DNA of 10,783 nucleotides. It comes from JBBTVI01 sp038063315 (GTDB taxonomy: Bacteria > Patescibacteriota > Minisyncoccia > Sungbacterales > HO2-52-23). Below are positions 5,044-10,783 of the stretch, piece by piece (within the stretch, counting starts at the first letter, position 1; each line of letters begins with the position of its first letter). A program made the position numbers and the translations under genes. The stretch spans positions 1 through 10,783 of the forward strand of contig JBBTVI010000036.1 of NCBI GenBank assembly GCA_038063315.1, given 5' to 3'. The notes below the pieces were generated by a model that worked only from the letters and a program-made list of their open reading frames with translations, was not told the origin of the DNA and did no database searches.

Positions 5044-6168
5044 ATGCCACGCATCATCATTATCCCTCTCATTATCCTCATCGCCGCAACCGCCGGACTC
5101 ACCGCGCATGCCCAGCAGGGAGGCGGGGACATGTATGCCCCTCTGAAGGAATACCTGCCGCAACTCCCGCCACAGCTGCAAAAACTGCTCAAGGGCCTTT
5201 CCCCGTCCATCAACGGCGCAACACCCGGAGGCATTGACGCGCTTGTGCCGGCGCCGGATCCACTGTCCCTCTTTGCCATACCCGAAACGCCGGGACCCGA
5301 CGAAAAATTTACCGTCAGCGCCCGCACTCCGACATTTGATAAAAACAGCGCGCGTTATAACTGGACCGTCAGCGGCAAAAAAAGGCCGGACCTTTCCGGC
5401 GTCGGGAAGCATACCATCACACTCAAAGCCGGAAAACTTGGCGATGCGATTCCGGTTTCAGCGGAGATTACGCGCCTGGACGGCGCCGGCGGAACAGTTG
5501 CGCTTACGGTCCGCGTCGCGGAAATCGCCATGCCCTGGTTTGCCGCAACATATATTCCGCGGTGGTACAAAGGCAAGGCGCTCCCAATTCCCGAATCCGT
5601 GGTGCGCGTGATCGCGATGCCGGAAATCATTATCAAGGGCAAGCAGATTCCATCACAGAATCTTCTTTTCCGGTGGGGGCTCGACAATGAAGAAAACGTG
5701 CGGGAGGGCGCGGGGCTTGATTCGTTCAGTTTCAAAATGGGGGTTCTGCCCGAAACAATGCACATTGTGAGCGTGACCGCGCAGGACTTTGAGCGCCGGG
5801 TCAAAAAAACCCAGCGCGTTGCCGTTGTCGCCCAGGAGGCCCGGGCCAATCTGTATGCTGTCACCCCCCTCGGCGGCATTGAGACGCGCCGCGCAATCGC
5901 GGACTATAGAACAGGACGGACAGTTTTGGATGTCCAAATCGAACCGTTTTTCTTCAACATTAAAAACCGCAACGATCTGACGTATGACTGGCGCCTCGCC
6001 GGCCGGGTCGTCTCCGGACCGGCCGAGCGCCCGTATCTTCTGACGGTGGATACCCGCGGAGCAGATACCGCAAGCATACCCGTCAGCACAACGGTCTCAA
6101 GTGAACATAACGGCATTGTCCCGCCGTCGGTGACCAAGAGTTTGAACTTGAGAATTGAACGGCAATAA
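5044..6168 (+). CDS. Secreted protein with Ig-like/PKD-like beta domains, T4SS-locus associated
   Basis: The 374-residue protein has a clear Sec signal peptide: MPR, a hydrophobic stretch rich in Ile/Leu at 4-19, and a probable cleavage after AHA (about residue 23). The mature part begins with a short helical, proline-rich region (PLKEYLPQLPPQLQKLL). Three or so beta-rich segments follow with a recurring strand pattern ending in Trp (YNWTVSGK, FRWGLDNEE, YDWRLAGR), suggestive of Ig-like or PKD-like sandwiches. No catalytic motif, cysteine pair or sortase signal is seen. The frame is open upstream to 4924, but that part translates the cloverleaf repeat. The position between virB4 and the pilin suggests an exported structural or adhesive part of the filament machine. 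The family is not recognised. Confidence 0.8.
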   Translation: MPRIIIIPLIILIAATAGLTAHAQQGGGDMYAPLKEYLPQLPPQLQKLLKGLSPSINGATPGGIDALVPAPDPLSLFAIPETPGPDEKFTVSARTPTFDKNSARYNWTVSGKKRPDLSGVGKHTITLKAGKLGDAIPVSAEITRLDGAGGTVALTVRVAEIAMPWFAATYIPRWYKGKALPIPESVVRVIAMPEIIIKGKQIPSQNLLFRWGLDNEENVREGAGLDSFSFKMGVLPETMHIVSVTAQDFERRVKKTQRVAVVAQEARANLYAVTPLGGIETRRAIADYRTGRTVLDVQIEPFFFNIKNRNDLTYDWRLAGRVVSGPAERPYLLTVDTRGADTASIPVSTTVSSEHNGIVPPSVTKSLNLRIERQ

Positions 6169-6169
6169 G

Positions 6170-6260
6170 GAATTATGGGATATGTATCATGTATTATGGG
6201 TTGGATGATAATGTAGTTTTGAGTAATCACTCATAATATTATCAAGACAGTCATTATATG
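6170..6260 (+). repeat. Palindromic heptad element, locus 4, left part
   Basis: Follows the TAA at 6166-6168. The left arm (about 6171-6200) is the complement of the heptads ATACATG, ATACATA and TCCCATA and is close to locus 2 in the same orientation. A diverged, slightly longer core (from 6201, TTGGATGATAATG, then TTTTGAGTAATCA) and CTCATAATATTATC follow. The element is interrupted by cloverleaf copy C and its heptads resume at 6378. Confidence 0.75.
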
Positions 6261-6372
6261 CGTCATTGCGAGGAGTCCTGCTGCAGGACGACGAAGCAAT
6301 CCAGAAGAAATACTGGATTGCCGCGCGCCCCCTCGCGGCTCGGGGTCGCTCGCAATGACGGCTGTGAGGGAT
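6261..6372 (+). repeat. Dispersed cloverleaf repeat, copy C (most complete)
   Basis: The core, 6261-6360, is 100 bp with exact 12-bp terminal inverted repeats, CGTCATTGCGAG and CTCGCAATGACG. Inside are a TCCTGCTGCAGGA arm, a GCAATCCAG/CTGGATTGC arm and a G/C arm around CCCCTCGCGGCTCGGGG. Together with the termini these would fold as a four-way junction. A right extension GTGAGGGAT (6364-6372) mirrors the left extension of copy B. There is no coding capacity. It sits within a heptad element, so it probably inserted there. Confidence 0.92.
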
Positions 6373-6377
6373 TACTT

Positions 6378-6418
6378 CCCATACTTCATAATTCATATCC
6401 CATAATACATTATTCGTC
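6378..6418 (+). repeat. Heptad array, locus 4, right part
   Basis: Exact 7-nt phase: CCCATA, CTTCATA, ATTCATA, TCCCATA, ATACATT, ATTCGTC (to 6418), then the GTG start at 6422. It lies on the far side of cloverleaf copy C from the left part. CATAAT (6401-6406) is 15 nt from the start codon and CATTAT (6408-6413) is 8 nt from it. No Shine-Dalgarno is present. Confidence 0.85.
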
Positions 6419-6421
6419 ATC

Positions 6422-7420
6422 GTGAAAATCTCCTTCATCATCGCAACACTATCTTTCAGCACCGTTGTTATTCCGGCGCTCGCTGCTCCCGATTGCACAA
6501 GCGACATCGGCGGATATTGCGCCAATCTCGCGAGCGTGGCGCCCGCGCAAAAAGAACTTGCGCAAACCGGACTGGAGTTTTTGGGCGTGGGACCGAACCC
6601 GACACTTTCGCAGCTACTCGCCGCGCTCTACAAATTCGGCATCGGTATTGCGGGCATCGGCGCATTTCTCATGATTGTCGCCGGAGGCGTCCGTTATATG
6701 GCATCAGCCGGCAATCCGCACCAGATCGGCGAGGCGCGTAAAATGATCAGAAACGCTTTTATCGGCCTTGCCATTGCGCTCCTTTCATTTCTGATTCTTT
6801 ATACTATCAATCCGGATCTTGTCCGTGTCGGCGCTAATATCCAATTACCCGCGCTTCCCGGCGCTAGTAGCTCCCAAGCGCCGCAACAACCACAAGGACC
6901 TGTTTCCGGCAATCTCGGGGACTCGTGCCGTGACGGAGCCGAATGCATTTCATACTACTGCAATCCCTCGTCATTACGCTGTGAGGAATCGCCAACAACC
7001 GGAACCCGTTCAATCGGACAATCCTGCGATCTTTTTACCAACGAAAACCAATGCGCCTCAAGCCAATGCATCACAGACCCCAACGATGTCGTTTTTGGCA
7101 TCTGCACATCTCTTAACGGTGCGTATGGCGCGGATTGCATTCCCAATGGCCCGTCTAACCAATGCCAATCGCAATTCACTTGCGAAGCCACAGCGGCGTC
7201 GCCGTTAGGAGGAACGTGCAGGGGCGTAGCAATCAGCGAAGCGGGGCAGTCCTGTTCAAGTCCGGCGGAATGCGCCACGGGCGTTTGCGAAAACAATATA
7301 TGCCATATACGTATAGGCGGCGTGTGCGATCCGTTGGACCCCGGCGGCTTCTGTGAACAAGCAAGCGGCGGATGCGCGGAAGATCCTCTCGCCGGACCCG
7401 GACAATTTTTCTGCCAATAA
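6422..7420 (+). CDS. VirB2/TrbC-like pilin fused to a cysteine-rich extracellular region
   Basis: The 332-residue protein begins with a GTG codon and a Sec signal peptide (about 1-22, ending PALAA). The pilin-like part has two hydrophobic helices at about 66-92 and 110-128, joined by the short loop RYMASAGNPHQIGEARKMI. This is the VirB2/TrbC two-helix hairpin with a polar cytoplasmic loop. A Pro/Gln linker (about 143-162) leads to about 165 residues containing 20 cysteines in five groups of four: 169-187, 202-228, 239-266, 278-294 and 302-331. Module starts resemble GQSC or GDSC. Classical VirB2 has no such extension. A filament subunit or tip carrying disulfide-rich adhesive modules is inferred. 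The start is set by the signal peptide and follows a heptad array. Confidence 0.8.
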   Translation: MKISFIIATLSFSTVVIPALAAPDCTSDIGGYCANLASVAPAQKELAQTGLEFLGVGPNPTLSQLLAALYKFGIGIAGIGAFLMIVAGGVRYMASAGNPHQIGEARKMIRNAFIGLAIALLSFLILYTINPDLVRVGANIQLPALPGASSSQAPQQPQGPVSGNLGDSCRDGAECISYYCNPSSLRCEESPTTGTRSIGQSCDLFTNENQCASSQCITDPNDVVFGICTSLNGAYGADCIPNGPSNQCQSQFTCEATAASPLGGTCRGVAISEAGQSCSSPAECATGVCENNICHIRIGGVCDPLDPGGFCEQASGGCAEDPLAGPGQFFCQ

Positions 7421-7481
7421 TTTCCGCCGACTCCGGACGCCATTAAGAATTTCCTCTCTGCAAAAGACGCTGCAAAAAATT

Positions 7482-8681
7482 ATGGACGAACGCAATAATA
7501 AAAAAAGCAATAAGAAAATTTTGATCGTCTCCGCGGTTCTCCTGCTACTCGTCGGAGCCGCGGTCTATCTTCTTTTCTTTGCTCCGTCCGGAGGGCTGCA
7601 GGACGCGGTCAAAAAAGTCGTGGGCGACGTGCTGGATTTTGCCATCCGCGACCAGGGCCCGACCGGAGAAGTCGCCACGACGACGCGCCCGAAGCCGGGT
7701 CCGCCGCTTCCTCCCGCGGGTATCCAACGCCTGATACAATTGACTGATTTTCCGGTCCTGGGTCCGGCCTTCAACCGCGACCAACTTCGTATCCGCTATT
7801 ACAAAAAAGACGGCGGGGATCTTTATGAGTCCGATTTTATCGGAACGATCCAGGAAAAAATCTCCAATATCACGATTGTCGGACTCGCCGAGGTTATCCC
7901 GCACCGCGATACGGAGCGTGCCGCACTCCTCTATCTTGACAAAGACACGCTCAAGGGGTTTCTCCACTCGGCGACATCCGCGATTGAGGCGCTCCCGGAT
8001 AACATCCGGAGCTTCTCGTGGTCGCCCGACGGCGGACGCTTTGTCCGCGTCATGCGGGGCCCCAACGGCGCGGACGTCGTCATTGCCAACGGCGACGGCT
8101 CCAATGCGCAGAAAATTTACTCCTCTCCCATTCCGGATATCACCGCCGAATGGATCGCATCCGACACTTTGTCGCTCGCAACCCCGCCGTCGCTCTTTGC
8201 TCAGGGCTTCCTCTTCACCCTAACTCGCTCCACCGGCGCATTAAAAAGGATCATGGGGCCGGAATTCGGCCTCATGCACATTTGGCGCAACGACGGCGCT
8301 CGTTTAATTACGACCAACACGCCTTCAAATAAAAATCCGCGGCCCGTTCTTACGCTCCGCGGGGCGGACGGCGCGCTCCTGAAAACGCTGCCCATCACAA
8401 CGCTCCCTTCGAAATGCGCGTGGTCCAAAACAAATACCTATCTTTTCTGCGCGGTTCCGCGCCGTCCTCTCACCGGATTCTGGCCGGATAATTATCTCAG
8501 GGGTGAAATCAACACCGAAGACAATCTCCTTGCATATAATCTGGAAACGGATCGCTATATCATCATGCTCTCGGACCACGCCTTTGACATGACCGATCTC
8601 GTCGTAACGGATGACGACCGCTTTCTCTTCTTCATTGACCGCCGCGACGGCACTTTGTGGAGTTTTAGGATACGAGAGTAA
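7482..8681 (+). CDS. Membrane-anchored TolB/WD40-like beta-propeller protein
   Basis: The 399-residue protein has a short, very polar N-terminus (MDERNNKKSNKK), one membrane helix at about 13-33, a Thr/Pro-rich linker (about 60-80), and a long extracytoplasmic domain. Blade-like motifs of the TolB/PD40 type are visible, such as SWSPDGGRFV (about 180-188) followed by VVIANGDGSNAQKIY. Later segments end in DDRFLFFIDRRDGTLWSF. The start at 7482 puts the helix in the usual N-terminal position. Earlier in-frame codons back to 7353 overlap the pilin gene and are less likely. There is a 61-bp gap after the pilin stop with no clear promoter, so cotranscription with the pilin is likely. A surface protein-binding role is inferred; exact function unknown. 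Confidence 0.75.
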   Translation: MDERNNKKSNKKILIVSAVLLLLVGAAVYLLFFAPSGGLQDAVKKVVGDVLDFAIRDQGPTGEVATTTRPKPGPPLPPAGIQRLIQLTDFPVLGPAFNRDQLRIRYYKKDGGDLYESDFIGTIQEKISNITIVGLAEVIPHRDTERAALLYLDKDTLKGFLHSATSAIEALPDNIRSFSWSPDGGRFVRVMRGPNGADVVIANGDGSNAQKIYSSPIPDITAEWIASDTLSLATPPSLFAQGFLFTLTRSTGALKRIMGPEFGLMHIWRNDGARLITTNTPSNKNPRPVLTLRGADGALLKTLPITTLPSKCAWSKTNTYLFCAVPRRPLTGFWPDNYLRGEINTEDNLLAYNLETDRYIIMLSDHAFDMTDLVVTDDDRFLFFIDRRDGTLWSFRIRE

Positions 8682-8689
8682 AACAAAGA

Positions 8690-9145
8690 TTACGGATACG
8701 GCTTAATCACCACGCGGCGATTCGGCTCCTCACCCGTTGATTCTGTTGCGATATCGGGATATTCCGCAAGCAGAAGATGCACAACCCGCCGCTCGAACGC
8801 CGACATGGAGCGAAGCGGCACGCGCTTATTATACAGGCGCACCTCTTTGGCTGCCGTCTTGACGTCTTGCTTGAGATCTTCAAGGCGTTCCCGGCGATAA
8901 TTATTGATATCGAGCGTAAACGTGAGTTCCGGCCCGTTCCGGTGGCGGAGGATTTTTTTAACAACGTGCTCAAGCGCCGCGAGATTCGCCCCCCGCTCGC
9001 CGATCAGCATATTGGCCTCTCCCAAAAGTTCAATGTTAAAACGGCTCGTCAACCCCTGATGCGCCTCAATCGATGACACCAGGGATCCGTAGCCGAGTTG
9101 TTCTAAAATCGCCCGTACTTCGCTTTTAATCGCTTCAGTATCCAT
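8690..9145 (-). CDS. jag: Jag/KhpB RNA-binding protein (KH and R3H domains)
   Basis: The 151-residue cytoplasmic RNA-binding protein is usually encoded after yidC. The KH domain carries IGERGANL (GxxG loop at 49-52). The R3H domain carries PLRSMSAFERRVVH (R119 and H123 form the RxxxH motif) and ends PNRRVVIKPY, the family signature. Known homologues (SpoIIIJ-associated Jag, KhpB) bind small RNAs and affect cell envelope growth. The Jag_N domain common in Firmicutes is absent, so this is the short form. The start lies 4 nt after the yidC stop, without a clear Shine-Dalgarno, which implies coupling. The stop faces the stop of the plus-strand operon. Confidence 0.95.
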   Translation of the reverse strand: MDTEAIKSEVRAILEQLGYGSLVSSIEAHQGLTSRFNIELLGEANMLIGERGANLAALEHVVKKILRHRNGPELTFTLDINNYRRERLEDLKQDVKTAAKEVRLYNKRVPLRSMSAFERRVVHLLLAEYPDIATESTGEEPNRRVVIKPYP

Positions 9146-9149
9146 GGCA

Positions 9150-9884
9150 TTATGATGATGGGGGGGCGCCCGCGGCGTCCTTTTTCGTCATCATCACGCC
9201 CTGCACGATACCAAAAATGTTCAGCACTGTCCAGTAGAGGGTCAACGCGGACGGCAGGGTGCGGGACCAAATCAGAATAATGACCGGAAGAATATAGAGC
9301 GCTTGCTGCTGGAGTAGGCGCGAAAAATCATTCTCGGTCCCCGGCGGACGCGCGGCCGGAGGAGTCATGGTTACCTTCGTCGCATAAAACTGGGTTAGTG
9401 CGGAGACAACGCCGAGGGCGATGCTTCCCTTCGACAAATCAAGGCCACCGAAGGTGAGCGGATTAATGGCACCGGGGTTTGACACAAAAGAATAGAGATA
9501 CGCGGCGTGGTCCGGACGGAAGCCGTCGCGAAAAACGCTGAAAAGCGCGATCAGGATCGGCAGCTGAATCAATAAATTCAGGCATCCCGAAAAGGGATTG
9601 ACGTTGTGACGCTGATACAACTCCATCGTCGCACGCGCGAACCCCTCGCGATCGTTCTTATACTGGCTTTTTAATTTTTCGAGCTCAGGTTGAAGACGCG
9701 TCATCGCGTTTTGCGCCTTCTGGCCGCGCCACATGAGCGGCGCCATCAGAAGCCGGATCATCACAGTAAAAACAATGATCGCAAGCCCGAGATCGTGCAC
9801 CGGAAGCGCATTATAGGACAGCACAAGACCGTTGAATAACGGCCGCCAGATGAGTTCTGTATAAAATAAAGAGATAAAATTCAT
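9150..9884 (-). CDS. yidC: YidC/Oxa1 membrane protein insertase (short form)
   Basis: The 244-residue polytopic protein inserts and folds membrane proteins alone or with SecYEG. The conserved hydrophilic-groove arginine is R44 in FTVMIRLLMAPL within the first core helix. A charged cytoplasmic helical hairpin follows (about 55-92), then the signature NPFSGCLNLLIQLPIL (97-112). Further helices lie near 151-168, 193-208 and 212-232. The large periplasmic P1 domain of Gram-negative YidC is absent, as in Gram-positive and CPR forms. It begins 6 nt after the yidD stop and has no Shine-Dalgarno. It probably also serves the small membrane proteins of the adjacent secretion locus (inference). Confidence 0.96.
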   Translation of the reverse strand: MNFISLFYTELIWRPLFNGLVLSYNALPVHDLGLAIIVFTVMIRLLMAPLMWRGQKAQNAMTRLQPELEKLKSQYKNDREGFARATMELYQRHNVNPFSGCLNLLIQLPILIALFSVFRDGFRPDHAAYLYSFVSNPGAINPLTFGGLDLSKGSIALGVVSALTQFYATKVTMTPPAARPPGTENDFSRLLQQQALYILPVIILIWSRTLPSALTLYWTVLNIFGIVQGVMMTKKDAAGAPPSS

Positions 9885-9890
9885 AATACA

Positions 9891-10106
9891 TCAGACCGGA
9901 TCATACCCTCCCGCGCTCCACGGGTGGCATCGCGCGATACGGCGCGCGAACATCACGCCGCCGCGTAAAAGTCCATATTGACGGATTGCTAAAATCGCAT
10001 ACTCTGAACATGAGGGGAAGTAACGGCATCGCCGGACTCCAAAAAGATCCTGTGCAATACCATGATCAGGAGAGACGGTTCGTTGATACGCGCGCGTAAC
10101 GATCAT
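9891..10106 (-). CDS. yidD: YidD family membrane protein insertion factor
   Basis: The 71-residue protein has all family hallmarks: AYQRTVSPDHG, RRCRYFPSCSEYA (two conserved cysteines), the amphipathic YGLLRGGVMFARRIARCHPW, and the C-terminus GGYDPV. YidD associates with the inner membrane and assists YidC-dependent insertion. The start at 10106 (MIVTRAYQRT) gives the usual length. The frame is open to 10205, which would add 33 residues inside rnpA and is rejected. It overlaps the end of rnpA by 41 nt in another frame and is followed by yidC after 6 nt. Confidence 0.93.
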   Translation of the reverse strand: MIVTRAYQRTVSPDHGIAQDLFGVRRCRYFPSCSEYAILAIRQYGLLRGGVMFARRIARCHPWSAGGYDPV

Positions 10107-10440
10107 CGCGCATCGCGAGACGAGCGAAGGCCCTTTCAAATTCGTCAGATAAAGCACTGCGCGACGCCGTTCCCGCTGATTTTTTAAAAACAATCGCGAT
10201 ATCATACGCTAAAGTGAGGACCGTCCTATGGCTTTCGATCCAGGAGCGCCCAAAACGCTCGAGCCGGTGCCGCGCGGACGCGCGCGTATCCACGGCGCGC
10301 GACACAATAAAAGCGAAACGCGCGTGTCCGCGCCGGACAGGCAAATACACGATCCGGAAACATTCCGATTCATGCCGCCTGCCGCGCCGGAAGAGTGATC
10401 CGAAATCCGCGTCGCGGCCCATGCGATACATGCGCCTCAT
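10066..10440 (-). CDS. rnpA: Ribonuclease P protein component (divergent)
   Basis: The 124-residue basic protein is the cofactor of the RNase P ribozyme in tRNA 5' maturation. The N-terminus RMGRDADFGSLFRRGRR and the strand RFAFIVSRAVD match RnpA (usually RF.F.VSKKV). The normally conserved RNR motif (RNRxKRxxRE) reads RHRLERFGRS at 57-66, so Asn is His and Lys is Glu. The identification therefore rests on the N-terminal features, size and position between rpmH and yidD. The start at 10440 overlaps the rpmH stop as ATGA, implying translational coupling; a GGAG 9 nt upstream may help. The open frame continues upstream to 10644 across rpmH and is rejected. Confidence 0.88.
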   Translation of the reverse strand: MRRMYRMGRDADFGSLFRRGRRHESECFRIVYLPVRRGHARFAFIVSRAVDTRASARHRLERFGRSWIESHRTVLTLAYDIAIVFKKSAGTASRSALSDEFERAFARLAMRDDRYARVSTNRLS

Positions 10441-10571
10441 ACGGTCAAACTCCGGCGCCCTTTCCGGCGCCGGCGCGTCAGAACCTTTTTGCCGCCCGGG
10501 CGGCGCGTACGAATGCGAAAACCGTGCGTCCGCGCCCTTTTCCTCCGCGATGGTTGATATGTGACAGACAT
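10437..10571 (-). CDS. rpmH: 50S ribosomal protein L34
   Basis: The 44-residue, strongly basic protein is nearly consensus L34: TYQPSRRKRARTHGFR, then GGKKVLTRRRRKGRRSLTV. It is a structural protein of the large ribosomal subunit. The start is the second of two adjacent ATG codons (10574 or 10571); 10571 gives MSVTYQPS, the usual length. No Shine-Dalgarno is visible. It is the first gene of the operon, with a promoter about 80 nt upstream and a GC hairpin in its leader. Confidence 0.97.
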   Translation of the reverse strand: MSVTYQPSRRKRARTHGFRIRTRRPGGKKVLTRRRRKGRRSLTV

Positions 10572-10601
10572 CATCGTTAATGCCGGGCAATTGAGCGGGG
10601 A

Positions 10602-10620
10602 GGCGGCGCAACGCGCCGCC
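10602..10620 (-). promoter_or_regulatory. GC-rich hairpin in the rpmH leader
   Basis: GGCGGCGC and GCGCCGCC are perfect 8-bp arms around a 3-nt loop, about 30 nt upstream of the rpmH start and inside the predicted transcript. No U-run follows, so it is not an intrinsic terminator. It might stabilise the mRNA 5' end or act in control of the ribosomal operon. Confidence 0.5.
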
Positions 10621-10650
10621 AAGCGCCCGAATACCCGTTCCCAATGCCTA

Positions 10651-10679
10651 TTTATAGCATACGCCGCTTTTTTTCACAA
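10651..10679 (-). promoter_or_regulatory. Promoter of the rpmH-rnpA-yidD-yidC-jag operon
   Basis: On the minus strand, TTGTGA (-35, 10674-10679) is followed by exactly 17 bp and TATAAA (-10, 10651-10656), which is preceded by TGC as an extended -10. Transcription would begin near 10644, giving a leader of roughly 70 nt before rpmH. This is the most complete sigma-70-like promoter in the window and contrasts with the leaderless arrangement on the plus strand. The rest of 10572-10728 holds no gene that can be supported. Confidence 0.75.
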
Positions 10680-10728
10680 ACCGCCCGCGCGTAAGCACTC
10701 ACGGCCCCATCGCGACTACCCCTACATA

Positions 10729-10783
10729 CGTCATTGCGAGGAGTCCTGCTGCAGGACGACGAAGCAATCCAGCATTTCTGCCT
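10729..10783 (+). repeat. Dispersed cloverleaf repeat, copy D (cut by window edge)
   Basis: Begins CGTCATTGCGAG and continues with the TCCTGCTGCAGGA arm and GACGAAGCAATCCAG, identical to copy C over its first 44 bases. It then enters the loop (CATTTCTGC) where the window ends. It lies upstream of the rpmH promoter. Confidence 0.88.

Noticed and set aside
6261..6360. Cloverleaf repeat as a tRNA gene
   Set aside because: The fold is superficially tRNA-like, but there is no TTC loop, anticodon stem of proper size or CCA acceptor geometry, and copies are repeated and symmetric at the ends.
10441..10644. Long rnpA frame beginning at 10644
   Set aside because: It overlaps all of rpmH in another frame; the RnpA homology starts near 10440 and ATGA overlap with rpmH is the usual arrangement.

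Overview
The window looks like a chromosomal segment of a Candidate Phyla Radiation bacterium (Patescibacteria, most likely Parcubacteria-like). The grounds are inference from gene content: a PrgI / TraC-like / VirB4 / VirB2-like cluster of the CPR type, a short YidC without a large periplasmic domain, compact gene packing, and almost no Shine-Dalgarno sequences. TGA is used as a stop (for example 1486-1488 and the rpmH stop), which argues against the recoded Gracilibacteria. Coding DNA is GC-rich, while the spacers between the plus-strand genes are AT-rich and full of repeats.

Positions 1-8681 (plus strand) carry a reduced type IV secretion/pilus-like locus. In order it encodes a proline-rich protein with a helical N-terminus (163-1488), PrgI-family membrane protein (1602-2021), TraC-like protein (2160-2804), VirB4 ATPase (3024-4853), a secreted protein with Ig-like beta domains (5044-6168), a VirB2/TrbC-like pilin fused to five four-cysteine modules (6422-7420), and a membrane-anchored beta-propeller-like protein (7482-8681). 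A plausible reading is that VirB4, PrgI and the TraC-like protein form the inner-membrane motor for a surface filament. The last three proteins would be its exposed parts. VirD4, VirB11 and a relaxase are not in the window, so DNA transfer is not supported.

Positions 8690-10571 (minus strand) hold the conserved rpmH-rnpA-yidD-yidC-jag operon. It is tightly packed or overlapping and is driven by a good promoter at 10651-10679. The two operons converge with only 8 bp between stop codons.

Four repeat systems fill the spacers and one gene. (1) A degenerate 7-nt tandem repeat of form NNNCATA runs up to the starts of the plus-strand genes, often as long palindromes around a conserved 24-nt core; an 84-nt inverted pair of these brackets prgI. 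(2) A dispersed element of about 100 bp has CGTCATTGCGAG termini and a predicted cloverleaf fold (four copies, two cut by the window edges). (3) A palindromic element is inserted in frame twice in the proline-rich gene. (4) A short TAGG-type heptad array follows virB4. Several plus-strand starts lie 6-8 nt after a -10-like hexamer, the spacing of leaderless mRNAs, and in several cases the hexamer CATAAT is made by the heptads themselves.
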